From: Bacillota bacterium
GTDB taxonomy: Bacteria > Bacillota > Clostridia > Lachnospirales > Lachnospiraceae
Assembly (NCBI GenBank): GCA_023415635.1
Contig: JAEZJV010000051.1
Coordinates: 1-64,000, forward strand
Direction of reading: 5' to 3'
DNA length: 64,000 nucleotides
Shown: positions 46,025 through 54,480 of the stretch, piece after piece
Layout of the letters: each line of letters opens with the position of its first letter
Numbering within the stretch: position 1 is the stretch's first letter
Notes under the pieces: generated by a model
The model's input: only the letters and a program-made list of their open reading frames with translations
What the model was told of the DNA's origin: nothing
The model's database searches: none
Made by a program: the position numbers and the translations under genes

Positions 46025-46148
46025 AAGTATAATTTCCTTTCTGATATTCAATCTTTTACTTCTTATAATCCTGCTCATATGTATAAAAGAATATTACAAT
46101 CCCATACTTAATTTAGCGGATACTTTAATATAATAAGTTATTAAAATA

Positions 46149-46170
46149 CACCCTTTTCTCCCTGAGGGTG
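46149..46170 (-). terminator. Hairpin in the aroF leader, candidate attenuator
   Basis: On the minus strand CACCCT pairs with AGGGTG around a 10-base loop, followed by TATTTT. The stem is short (6 bp). Confidence 0.4.
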
Positions 46171-46264
46171 ATACAAAGTGATGGATGAACCTGCTTACCG
46201 CTGGTGCGTCTGAAACAGGGAGAAGCATGAAAAAGTTGGAGCTATTCGGTCCAATTGTTTTGTC

Positions 46265-46293
46265 ATTATACTCCATGTTTTTTGTAGTGTCAA
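46265..46293 (-). promoter_or_regulatory. Consensus promoter of the aro operon
   Basis: On the minus strand TTGACA (46293-46288) and TATAAT (46270-46265) with exactly 17 bp between. Confidence 0.85.
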
Positions 46294-46513
46294 TACTCTA
46301 TTACTTTAAAGCGCAACGGTTTAAAGTGCAAAAGAAGAATATTTGTTGATAATTACACAAAACTATTGTAAATCTAGAGCCTGTCTAGTAAAATATACTA
46401 AGAAGTATCTATGGTCAATTTAACGTTGTTAAGCGATACGAAAACATTTTGCTTGCTCTTGCAAGGTGCAACGGACCCAACTACTTACTATAAGCGTATT
46501 GGAGGAAATCGAA

Positions 46514-48601
46514 ATGAATGTTTACTCTTCGGAAAAGATTCGTAATGTTGTTTTGTTAGGCCACGGTGGCTGTGGCAAGACTACCTTAGTCGAAGCCATA
46601 GCGTATACAACAGGAGTTCTCAAGCGTCAGGGAAAAGTGGAAGAGGGAAGTACAATCAGTGATTATGATAAGGAAGAACAGAAGAGATTGTTCTCTATCA
46701 GTACAACAGTAGTACCCATCATCTTTGAGGATATCAAGATTAACTTCCTAGATACACCGGGATATTTTGATTTTGTCGGAGAGGTGGAACAAGCATTAGA
46801 AGCAGCAGATGCAGCAGTAATCGTAGTTTCAGCTAAGGCCGGAGTCGAGGTTGGTACGATGAAGGCTTGGGAATATTGTGAGAAGCATCATTTACCCAGG
46901 ATTTTCTTTGTAACAGATATGGATGTCGATAACGCAAGTTATCGTGGAGTGGTTGAAAAGTTAACAGAGCTTTATGGTAAGAAGATAGCACCCTTTCATA
47001 TTCCGATTAGGGAAAATGAAAAATTCGTGGGTTTTGTGAATGTTGTGAAGATGGCGGGAAGAAGATTTACCACAGCCAGCAATTATGAAGAATGTGAAAT
47101 CCCCGATTATAGTCAGGAAAATCTATCGAAGTTCAGGGAAGTTCTTTTGGATGCAGTAGCTGAGACCAGTGAGGAATTGATGGATAAATATTTCTCAGGA
47201 GAAGAATTTACCCAGGAAGAAATCTCTATGGCACTTCGAAATAACGTAATAGATGGCACTGTAGTTCCTGTTTTATGCGGTTCTAGTATCCATGCTCAGG
47301 GTACCACGATGCTGCTACAGGCAATTGAGAAATATTTCCCTGATCCGGGCAGGACCAGCATCACCGGTAAGAATATAAAGACAGGTGAGACATTTAAGTC
47401 AACCTTTGATGAGAATCAACCCTTCTCAGCAAGAGTATTTAAGACAATCGCAGATCCGTTTATCGGAAAATTCTCCTTATTTAAGGTATGCTCCGGCATA
47501 TTGAAATCAGATATGACGGTCTATAATGCAGATAAGGATACGGAGGAAAAGGTGAACCGCATCTATATGCTCAGAGGGAAGGAACAGATTGAGGTTAATG
47601 AGCTTCGTGCGGGAGATATCGGTGCACTCGGTAAGTTATCCGAGACTGTGACCGGAGATACGTTATCTACGAAGGCTGTTCCTATAGTCTACGATAGAAT
47701 TATCGTATCCACACCTTATACCTATCAGCGCTTCAAAACAAAGAATAAGGGAGATGACGACAAGGTATCACAGGCTCTCAGTAAACTGATGGATGAAGAC
47801 CTTACACTGAAGGTGATTAATGATAAAGAAAACAGACAGACCTTATTATACGGTATTGGTGATCAGCAGCTGGATGTAGTGGTGAATAAACTTTCAACCA
47901 AATATAAGGTTGAGATTGAGGTTATGAAGCCAAGAGTACCATTCCGTGAGACACTTCGTAAGAAGGTACGTGTACAAGGTAAATATAAAAAGCAATCCGG
48001 TGGACATGGTCAGTACGGAGATGTTCATATCGAGTTCGAGCCCTCCGGTGATATGGAGAAACCTTACATCTTTGAAGAGAAGATTTTTGGAGGTTCAGTT
48101 CCGAGAAACTTCTTCCCTGCTGTTGAAAAGGGTATTGCTGAAAGTGTCATCAAGGGACCCGTAGCAGGATATCCGGTTGTTGGCTTGAAAGCAACGCTGG
48201 TAGATGGTTCCTATCATCCGGTAGACTCTTCAGAAATGGCCTTCAAGATGGCGACCATCCAAGCCTTCAAACAGGGCTTTATGGATGCATCACCTGTATT
48301 ATTGGAGCCGATTGCAGCTTTGAAGGTATTGGTTCCGGATAAATTTACCGGAGATATCATGGGCGATCTGAATAAACGCCGCGGCAGGGTTCTGGGTATG
48401 AACCCGATAGCGGGAGGAAAACAGGAAATCGTGGCAGATATTCCGATCTCCGAATTGTACGGATATTCAACAGATCTTCGTTCCATGACCGGTGGTATCG
48501 GTGACTTCTCCTATGAATTTGTACGCTATGAGCAGGCACCTTCAGATGTTCAGCAGAAGGTAATCGATGAGAATGCAAAGGAAGAACAGGCTGATGAATA
48601 A
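46514..48601 (+). CDS. Elongation factor G-like GTPase (EF-G2 type)
   Basis: A 695-residue five-domain translation GTPase paralogue. G1 is GHGGCGKTT (about residue 15), G3 DTPGYFDF, but the guanine-specificity G4 motif reads TDMD (FFVTDMDVDN) instead of NKMD. Domain II and the EF-G domains III-V (KKQSGGHGQYGDVHIEFEP, GYPVVGLKATLVDGSYHPVDSSE) are present. Such EF-G paralogues in clostridia are not the housekeeping translocase and may serve ribosome rescue or recycling; that is not established here. ATG 46514 follows GGAGG by 8 bases. Stand-alone gene, divergent from aroF. Confidence 0.88.
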   Translation: MNVYSSEKIRNVVLLGHGGCGKTTLVEAIAYTTGVLKRQGKVEEGSTISDYDKEEQKRLFSISTTVVPIIFEDIKINFLDTPGYFDFVGEVEQALEAADAAVIVVSAKAGVEVGTMKAWEYCEKHHLPRIFFVTDMDVDNASYRGVVEKLTELYGKKIAPFHIPIRENEKFVGFVNVVKMAGRRFTTASNYEECEIPDYSQENLSKFREVLLDAVAETSEELMDKYFSGEEFTQEEISMALRNNVIDGTVVPVLCGSSIHAQGTTMLLQAIEKYFPDPGRTSITGKNIKTGETFKSTFDENQPFSARVFKTIADPFIGKFSLFKVCSGILKSDMTVYNADKDTEEKVNRIYMLRGKEQIEVNELRAGDIGALGKLSETVTGDTLSTKAVPIVYDRIIVSTPYTYQRFKTKNKGDDDKVSQALSKLMDEDLTLKVINDKENRQTLLYGIGDQQLDVVVNKLSTKYKVEIEVMKPRVPFRETLRKKVRVQGKYKKQSGGHGQYGDVHIEFEPSGDMEKPYIFEEKIFGGSVPRNFFPAVEKGIAESVIKGPVAGYPVVGLKATLVDGSYHPVDSSEMAFKMATIQAFKQGFMDASPVLLEPIAALKVLVPDKFTGDIMGDLNKRRGRVLGMNPIAGGKQEIVADIPISELYGYSTDLRSMTGGIGDFSYEFVRYEQAPSDVQQKVIDENAKEEQADE

Positions 48602-48634
48602 TTAGTACTAATTAATAATATAAGTATAAATAAA

Positions 48635-48663
48635 TTGACTTTCTGCCTATTGATAGTTAGAAT
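48635..48663 (+). promoter_or_regulatory. Promoter of the purine permease leader
   Basis: TTGACT (48635-48640) and TAGAAT (48658-48663), 17-bp spacer. Confidence 0.7.
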
Positions 48664-48669
48664 AATAAC

Positions 48670-48816
48670 GGATAGTTCATCTGGTGTAGAGCAGAAGTAA
48701 TAAATAAAAATCGAATTGATTTTAGGGGGGCCATCCTCAGATATACCTATATGGAATAGGTTTGTTGTACGAATTTCAGATGAATGCAACGATTTGATGG
48801 AATGGCCTCTTTTTTA
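48670..48816 (+). ncRNA. Structured leader RNA with terminator, candidate riboswitch/attenuator
   Basis: Left arm 48727-48734 (GGGGCCAT) pairs with 48802-48809 (ATGGCCTC, one G-T pair) and is followed by seven T, forming a terminator. Inside it are an ACCTAT/ATAGGT hairpin and a GTTG/CAAC hairpin. TTCATCTG (48676-48683) is a perfect complement of CAGATGAA (48777-48784) in the last hairpin loop, giving a competing or pseudoknot pairing. It matches no purine riboswitch core I know. Confidence 0.5.
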
Positions 48817-48887
48817 TTGGTAATTGAAGGAAACGCATCTATAGAATAATTTTTGTTATGAGGAAGGAACTATTTTGGGAAGTATAT

Positions 48888-48917
48888 AAAGGGAATCTCA
48901 AAAGATGACCCTTTTTA
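48888..48917 (+). terminator. Second hairpin just before the permease
   Basis: AAAGGG (48888-48893) pairs with CCCTTT (48909-48914) with an inner ATCT/AGAT, then TTATA. It lies 27 bases before the gene. Confidence 0.45.
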
Positions 48918-48943
48918 TAAAAATAATAAAAAGGAGAGTTTTT

Positions 48944-50305
48944 ATGGAAAAGTTTTTTAAGCTTAAAGATCATGGGACAAACATTTCCACAGAAATCATT
49001 GCAGGTATTACTACCTTCTTTGCAATGGCTTACATCATCTTTCTTAATCCAAGCATCTTGTCTGCAACAGGTATGCCTTCAGGAGCAGTGTTCTTAGCTA
49101 CAATCTTCGCATCTGTAGCCGGTACTTTAGTAATGGGGTTGGTTGCTAACGTTCCATATGCTCAGGCACCCGGTATGGGCTTAAACGCATTCTTTACCTA
49201 TACAGTATGTATTGGATTGAAATTCACCTGGCAGCAAGCCCTGGCGATGGTATTTATCTGCGGTATAATCAATGTTATAATTACTGTTACCAAGGTTCGT
49301 AAGATGATAATCAAAGCGATTCCCGAGAGTTTACAGCATGCAATCGGTGGCGGTATCGGTGTATTTATCGCATATATTGGTTTCCTTAATGTAGGCTTTA
49401 TAAACTTTGATGCAGGTATTCCTGCGCTATCTATCCTAAGCTCACCTAAACTGCTTCTTTTCCTCATTGGTGCAGTTATTATTTTAGTACTAGTTCTGCT
49501 TAAGGTTAAAGGAGCTATTCTTATCGGTATCTTTGTTGCAACAATTCTTGGTATTCCTATGGGTGTAACAAATCTGGATTTCAGTACTACCAATGGTCTG
49601 GCTGATTCCTTTACCCAGCTTGGTACTACCTTCGGTGCAGCTTTTGGCAATGAGGGAATGTTATCCTTATTTAGTGATGCATCCAAAATCCCGTTGGTTT
49701 TGATGACGATCTTTTCCTTCAGCTTATCCGATACCTTTGATACAATCGGTACCTTCATCGGAACCGGTAGAAGATCCGGCATTTTCGATGAGAACGATGA
49801 AAAGGCACTGGAAAGCGGCAGCGGCTTCAAATCCAAGATGGACAAGGCATTGTTTGCTGACTCTATTGCGACCAGTATAGGAGCAGTGTTTGGTACCTCC
49901 AATACAACTACGTATGTTGAAAGTGCAGCCGGTATCGGTGCAGGTGGACGTACAGGTCTTACTGCTGTCGTTGTAGCTGTATTATTCCTTGTTAGTATGA
50001 TTTTTGCTCCAATCGTTAGCATTGTACCTACCCAGGCAGCTTCTCCTGCATTGCTTGCAGTAGGTATCATGATGATGTCATCCTTTAAGGAAATTAAGTG
50101 GGACGAATTAGAAGAGGCGATTCCTGCATTCTTTGCAGCCATCTTTATGGCCTTAAACTATAGTATTTCATATGGTATTGCAGGTGGATTTATCTTCTTT
50201 GTAATCGCGAAGATTGCTAAGGGCAAGTTTAAGGATATCAGACCTATTGTATGGATAGCTTCAGTATTGTTTATTGCTAACTTCGCTATTCTTGCTTTTC
50301 TTTAA
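48944..50305 (+). CDS. NCS2 purine permease, AzgA/PbuG type (guanine/hypoxanthine)
   Basis: A 453-residue transporter with 12-14 helices. The opening (MEKFFKLKDHGTNISTEI) and the motifs NVPYAQAPGMGLNAFFTY, SLQHAIGGGIGVF and SDTFDTIGTFIGTGRRSG are hallmarks of the AzgA-like branch that takes up guanine, hypoxanthine or adenine with protons. TTESAAGIGAGGRTGLTA-type sequence near residue 325 also matches. Start ATG follows AAAAGGAGAG. It is preceded by a structured leader RNA and closed by a very strong terminator. Confidence 0.9.
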   Translation: MEKFFKLKDHGTNISTEIIAGITTFFAMAYIIFLNPSILSATGMPSGAVFLATIFASVAGTLVMGLVANVPYAQAPGMGLNAFFTYTVCIGLKFTWQQALAMVFICGIINVIITVTKVRKMIIKAIPESLQHAIGGGIGVFIAYIGFLNVGFINFDAGIPALSILSSPKLLLFLIGAVIILVLVLLKVKGAILIGIFVATILGIPMGVTNLDFSTTNGLADSFTQLGTTFGAAFGNEGMLSLFSDASKIPLVLMTIFSFSLSDTFDTIGTFIGTGRRSGIFDENDEKALESGSGFKSKMDKALFADSIATSIGAVFGTSNTTTYVESAAGIGAGGRTGLTAVVVAVLFLVSMIFAPIVSIVPTQAASPALLAVGIMMMSSFKEIKWDELEEAIPAFFAAIFMALNYSISYGIAGGFIFFVIAKIAKGKFKDIRPIVWIASVLFIANFAILAFL

Positions 50306-50338
50306 TTATAACCAAGTAATTAATCGATAATCATTTAT

Positions 50339-50386
50339 AAAGCAGGGTGCTGCCTTACGATAAGGTTCAGCACCCTGCTTTTATAT
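50339..50386 (+). terminator. Strong rho-independent terminator
   Basis: Perfect 14-bp arms 50339-50352 and 50368-50381, inner CCTTA/AAGG, then TTATATTT. Confidence 0.9.
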
Positions 50387-50401
50387 TTCGAGATTGCTTG
50401 A

Positions 50402-50521
50402 CTATATTTCAAAACTCTTTGTACCAATTCCGTGGCCCTCGTCCACGGCGACCGGGACATCATAGAACAGATCAAGGCTCGCTTTTTCCCTAAGCCATTG
50501 GAACATATCAGATATTTTCAT
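50402..50521 (-). pseudogene. Remnant of a GHKL (AgrC-type) histidine kinase
   Basis: A 39-codon minus-strand frame overlapping the end of the LytTR gene contains DEGHGIGTKSF, the G-box of GHKL kinase ATPase domains (usually GHGIGTKSI), preceded by LDLFYDVPV as in their N-box-to-G-box stretch. The kinase body and the final 40 residues are missing; it stops after SFEI. It lies where a LytTR regulator's partner kinase is normally encoded. It may also be translated as a short peptide, but no ribosome site is clear. Confidence 0.6.
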
Positions 50522-51254
50522 GGGCAATATGTTCCTTAAAGGCGTAGGTAAGATAGGCTGATTTAACAGCTTTATAATTTGCCTTAGCTACGGGTACAGT
50601 GGTGCGCGATTTCATGATAATTTCCCTGTTACTTAGTGTGTCGATAAAATCCATATTAATTATATAAGAACGGTGAGGTTTAATAAAATTCGTATGATCA
50701 AGAAGCTCATCTTCAAGCTCGATCATGGACCCCACTGCTTCAGTCACCGAACCATCGATAATATGATAGAAGATGGTTCTCCCTATAACCTCAGCATACT
50801 CTAAGCGATTGGTATAAATTCTGGTAAGCCCAATCTTACTTTTAATAAGAAAGCTTGTGCCCTCAGCAATCTTAATATCTGCAATTACTTTATCCAGAAG
50901 AAGAACCAGCTTCTCTTTCCAGATGGGCTTGATTGCATAATAAAAAGCATCTACAGAATAGGACTCAACAGCAAATTCCGGTGATGAGGTAGAAAAGATG
51001 ATTTTGACATCCTGATTATATTGCCGTATTTCTTTTGCGGCATCCATTCCGTTCATAAGAGGCATAAGGATATCCAATAACATCACATCAAAGCGTTGCC
51101 CACTTTCCATCGCCGCAATTAGATCCACTGCATTTTGGAAGGCGACATATTCGATTTCGAGTCTGTTCTTCTGCATAACGATGTAATCATTTACAATCGA
51201 AACCATATTAGAAAGATCAGAAATATTATCATCACATATAGCAATTCTCAGCAT
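50508..51254 (-). CDS. LytTR-family response regulator
   Basis: A 248-residue AgrA/LytR-type regulator. The receiver domain (1-120) begins LRIAICDDN, has the phosphorylated Asp in VMLLDILMP (about residue 57) and the Lys in AIKPIWKEK (about 107). Residues about 140-240 form the LytTR DNA-binding domain (YAEVIGRTIFYHI, FIKPHRSYIINMDFI, VPVAKANYKAVKSAY). ATG 51254 follows TTGGAGC. The upstream in-frame ATG at 51296 has no ribosome site. Its kinase partner survives only as a fragment, and candidate binding repeats lie 116 bases upstream. Confidence 0.93.
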   Translation of the reverse strand: MLRIAICDDNISDLSNMVSIVNDYIVMQKNRLEIEYVAFQNAVDLIAAMESGQRFDVMLLDILMPLMNGMDAAKEIRQYNQDVKIIFSTSSPEFAVESYSVDAFYYAIKPIWKEKLVLLLDKVIADIKIAEGTSFLIKSKIGLTRIYTNRLEYAEVIGRTIFYHIIDGSVTEAVGSMIELEDELLDHTNFIKPHRSYIINMDFIDTLSNREIIMKSRTTVPVAKANYKAVKSAYLTYAFKEHIAHENI

Positions 51255-51369
51255 AAAAAGGCTCCAATCGGAAGATGTTTTATGTAATTGTACCATATAC
51301 TATTGACAAAATAAAGCATGTATAAATAACAAATAATGTAGATCAATGCAAGGTGATATCTGATAAGAT

Positions 51370-51401
51370 CATTTCATGCATAAAAATAACCATTTCATGC
51401 A
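51370..51401. promoter_or_regulatory. Perfect 11-bp direct repeat at 21-bp spacing, candidate LytTR site
   Basis: CATTTCATGCA occurs at 51370-51380 and again at 51391-51401, starts 21 bp apart. LytTR regulators bind direct repeats at about 21-22 bp centre spacing. A TATAAT at 51431-51436 (no good -35) faces the peptide gene, so the repeats sit where an activator would. Confidence 0.65.
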
Positions 51402-51487
51402 GACGATGATTATATATATATGATTGATATTATAATAGGAGTGTGTTCACAACTGATATGACAATAATACTGAGAGGTAAGTAATTA

Positions 51488-51580
51488 ATGAAGAGTTTGA
51501 GGATGAACTTTATAGCGATCGCACTTGTAGTGGCACTTGCAGCAGCTGACCTACAGACGGTCGTTCCATATAATGAATAG
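51488..51580 (+). CDS. Small hydrophobic peptide, 30 residues
   Basis: ATG preceded by GAGAGGT opens a 30-codon frame: MKSLRMNFIAIALVVALAAAD, then a short polar tail LQTVVPYNE. It has the shape of a signal peptide or membrane-inserted peptide with cleavage possible after AAA. No Cys, so it is not a standard AgrD lactone precursor. It heads the LemA/lipoprotein unit divergent from the LytTR gene and may be its signal or target; this is inferred. Confidence 0.5.
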   Translation: MKSLRMNFIAIALVVALAAADLQTVVPYNE

Positions 51581-51630
51581 ATTCGGTTTGCCTTATGATA
51601 TGCTCTTTTTATTACGAATGGAGGAAAACT

Positions 51631-52167
51631 ATGATTTATTGTATAGCGATAGGTGCCGTTGCACTATTGCTTATTGTTTGGATTATTTCTGTTCATAGAT
51701 CCATTGTTGCTATGGATGAAAATATAAATAATGCAATATCACAAATCGATGTTCAGTTAGCCTCATGCTGGGATGTTCTGACCTCTCTATTGGATCTAGC
51801 CAAAGGCTATGTAACGCTCGAATATGAGACCTTAACCCATATAGTTCAGGCTAGACAATCCATTACCAAGGACTCAACTCCCGAGGATATCAGCAATCAG
51901 GAATATATAATTGCAGAGGCTTTGGAACAGATTATGGAGGTCGCTGAAAGCTACCCGGATCTAAAGGAGAATACAACCTTCATTAAAAATTTGGATGGAG
52001 TGAAACAATATGAGAAAATGATACATACGAGCCAACTGATTTATAACCATAGTGTTACAAAGTTAAACTGTAATATCTGTAGGTTTCCTGTATTCTTAAT
52101 CGCAGGTGCTCTGGGTTTTAGAAAACGTGCTTATCTGGAGACAGGTAATCGAAATCATTCATTGTAA
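51631..52167 (+). CDS. LemA family protein
   Basis: A 178-residue protein with an N-terminal membrane helix (about 3-22) and a helical domain. NNAISQIDVQLASCWDVLTSLLDLAKGY is the LemA hallmark (LKRRYDLIPNLVE in other members). The C-terminal part (KLNCNICRFPVFLIAGALGFRKRAYLE) is like the family's FPSxLIAxxFGF end. LemA proteins are membrane-anchored, of unclear function, and appear with envelope-stress systems. ATG 51631 follows GGAGG by 6 bases. A 50-base gap follows the small peptide and 83 bases separate it from the lipoprotein. Confidence 0.88.
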   Translation: MIYCIAIGAVALLLIVWIISVHRSIVAMDENINNAISQIDVQLASCWDVLTSLLDLAKGYVTLEYETLTHIVQARQSITKDSTPEDISNQEYIIAEALEQIMEVAESYPDLKENTTFIKNLDGVKQYEKMIHTSQLIYNHSVTKLNCNICRFPVFLIAGALGFRKRAYLETGNRNHSL

Positions 52168-52250
52168 TATCGCAGGTTTTACCGAAAGTTTATTTAATAG
52201 AATAGAGGAAGGAATTATCTAGTTAATAAACAGAAAATGGAGGATCTACA

Positions 52251-52763
52251 ATGAAAAAATTACTTGTATTAATGATGGCAATCACCCTTTCCCTAAGTCT
52301 TGCAGCCTGTGGTGAAGATATTACGCTTCAACGTCAAACGGTTAACGATATTACTCTTGATATCCCCAGTGATTTTGGTGAATTCAATGAAGTCGCAGAG
52401 CAAATTTATATGGCAAAAAATGAAGACAGCACAGCTACCATCACCATTTCAGAGCGTGTGGATGCACAGGGAATAACCCCCGATCTTTGGGATGAAGAGG
52501 CATTTGTTGCAAATGTGATGGTTGGATTTAATGAACCGCAGGTACTGGAGTTTAGTAATACAGAGACAGCACTCGGTACAGCAGCGGTGTATGCCCGTTA
52601 TACCGGAAGAAACTCCAGTGATGTAGAGGTTGAAGGATATAGTTATATACTCTACTTTGATGATGGTACATATCAATCGGTAGCGTTTAGCTTTACCAAA
52701 GATAAAGACTCAGCTCTGAAGCAAAATCTCACCTCAATCATTGACAGTATGAAAAAAGGATAA
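52251..52763 (+). CDS. Putative lipoprotein
   Basis: A 170-residue protein with a lipoprotein signal (MKKLLVLMMAITLSLSLAAC, lipobox Cys at 20). The mature part is mostly beta-strand with a repeated DITLDIPSDFGEF pattern seen in secreted DUF-type domains that fold like PsbP/LpqN. No named family is certain. GGAGG precedes ATG. It ends the LytTR-divergent unit at a strong terminator. Confidence 0.72.
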   Translation: MKKLLVLMMAITLSLSLAACGEDITLQRQTVNDITLDIPSDFGEFNEVAEQIYMAKNEDSTATITISERVDAQGITPDLWDEEAFVANVMVGFNEPQVLEFSNTETALGTAAVYARYTGRNSSDVEVEGYSYILYFDDGTYQSVAFSFTKDKDSALKQNLTSIIDSMKKG

Positions 52764-52771
52764 AAAGAAAG

Positions 52772-52814
52772 GCTCTGCCTGCACAGTGATTACTATGCAG
52801 GCAGAGCTTTTTTT
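52772..52814 (+). terminator. Strong rho-independent terminator
   Basis: GCTCTGCCTGCA (52772-52783) pairs perfectly with TGCAGGCAGAGC (52796-52807), then seven T. Confidence 0.9.
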
Positions 52815-52900
52815 AACTGAGTTACAAAGTTTTAAAGGATTATCATTTGTTTATGAAATTATCGGATATATTTCTGCTGATTTACAAAAGCTATAGGTGC

Positions 52901-54274
52901 TTATTCAACAGTGGTTTCTTCCTTATCTCCGATGGAGAGGAGCAGATTGAAGACGATACCTACGATTGCTGCTGTAGCAAGTGCAGGGAACTGAGTACCG
53001 AACATAGGGATCATACCATTACCTTCAAAGCCGAAGCTTCCACCAAGACCGATGATCAAGATGATGGCGATTATTGCAAGGTTTTTGGATTTGAACATAT
53101 CGACCTTACGATCCATCATAATTGTTACACCCTGAGCGGCAATTACACCGAACAGATAGATGGAAAGTCCGCCGATTACTGCTGTAGGAATGGAGTATAC
53201 GATGTTGATCAAAGGGGTAAAGCAGGAGACAATCATCGTAATAATAGATGCTGTAATGAGTACCGGTATAGAGAACACCTTAGAGATAGCCATGGTACTG
53301 ATATTCTCACCGTAGTTGGTCCCGGCAGGTCCACCTATCATACCGGATACGATATCACCGATACCGTCACCGATTAAGTTTAAGCCCAATTTCTCAGCAA
53401 TGCCGTACTTCTTTTCATGCTTCATTTTCTTAGCAAGATCATTTACATAAATATCGAGCTGATATACATGTGCTGTAGACTCCGGTATGGTTGCAATAGC
53501 GATTGGCATGATTGCTGCAACCGCCGCCAGGGAAGGCTTGGGGAAAGTAATCTTAGGGAAGTCAAATATGCGTGTACTCTCGATCGTGTTGAAGTTTATA
53601 AAAGGAATACCGGTAACCTGTCCGATAATCAAGGCTGCAACATATCCTGTCAATAGACCAAAAAGAATAGGCAACTGACTCAGCTTGCCCTTCAAGTATA
53701 CAGAGTATGCAATTGTTGAAACGAGAGTAATAATAGCGATAATCCATGCCATGTTCTGAGCAAGAGCTGTCTTTGTTTCATCAACGGTAGGAATAGCTGC
53801 TGCGTTCCCCATAGCATTTGCTGCAAGTGATAGACCAATGATCATTGCGATACTACCTGTAACCGTAGGGGGAAGAATCTTATCAATGGTTTTTCTACCG
53901 GTACGCTGGATGATAAGGCCGGCAGCGATGGAAACAAAACCTGACATTACGATACCAAACTGTGCAACAGAGATTTTCTGGTCCAGGGAATATGCTGAAA
54001 ACTGTTCTGCGGCCATGATGGAAGAGATTGCTGCGATGTAAGAGAAGCTGGAACCGTAATAAAGAGGGATTTTTTTCCCGGTAACAAAGATGAAACAAAA
54101 GGTTGCCAAACCACTTGCAAAAATGGTTGTTGATACGTGGAATCCGGTGATCAATGCAACAAGAACGGTTGCTGGGAACATTACAACGATTTGCTGTAAT
54201 GCAAATAAGATCAATTCCACGAAGGGGGGTCTTTGATCCGGCAGATAGCCGATAGGTTGATTCTTTGAAGACAT
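52901..54274 (-). CDS. NCS2 uracil-xanthine permease
   Basis: A 457-residue UraA/PyrP-like transporter with about 14 helices. The family motifs LYYGSSFSYIAAIS and, in the QPHSEP-like segment, AIATIPESTAHVYQLD are clear; LIGDGIGDIVSGMIGGPAGTNYGEN is typical of the uracil permease branch. It imports uracil or a similar base with a proton. AGGAGGT precedes ATG. It is divergent from the sulfur cluster and convergent with the lipoprotein gene. Confidence 0.9.
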   Translation of the reverse strand: MSSKNQPIGYLPDQRPPFVELILFALQQIVVMFPATVLVALITGFHVSTTIFASGLATFCFIFVTGKKIPLYYGSSFSYIAAISSIMAAEQFSAYSLDQKISVAQFGIVMSGFVSIAAGLIIQRTGRKTIDKILPPTVTGSIAMIIGLSLAANAMGNAAAIPTVDETKTALAQNMAWIIAIITLVSTIAYSVYLKGKLSQLPILFGLLTGYVAALIIGQVTGIPFINFNTIESTRIFDFPKITFPKPSLAAVAAIMPIAIATIPESTAHVYQLDIYVNDLAKKMKHEKKYGIAEKLGLNLIGDGIGDIVSGMIGGPAGTNYGENISTMAISKVFSIPVLITASIITMIVSCFTPLINIVYSIPTAVIGGLSIYLFGVIAAQGVTIMMDRKVDMFKSKNLAIIAIILIIGLGGSFGFEGNGMIPMFGTQFPALATAAIVGIVFNLLLSIGDKEETTVE

Positions 54275-54480
54275 AAAAAATTACCTCCTGGGATTTTTTT
54301 TATTTTGACATACTTTTTAAGATTTGTAAAGTGGAATCGTGTCAATGGATGTAAAAACAAATATAAATCCTATTAAATCAATAGAAAAAATATGGTAAGA
54401 TATAGAGTTTTATGTTACACTGATTTTCAGATCCCAGTAAACATTCTGGTGACTATCTTATTAGCAAAAGGAATAAAGAG

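Noticed and set aside
48670..48816. Guanine/adenine or preQ1 riboswitch
   Set aside because: The conserved core sequences and loop-loop motifs of these classes are not present.
49198..50142. Minus-strand frame of 314 codons opposite the purine permease
   Set aside because: It mirrors the helix-rich permease, has no ribosome site, and gives no family-like pattern.
52847..53377. Plus-strand frame of 176 codons opposite the uracil-type permease
   Set aside because: Antisense frame, odd His/Asp/Cys-rich composition, no ribosome site.
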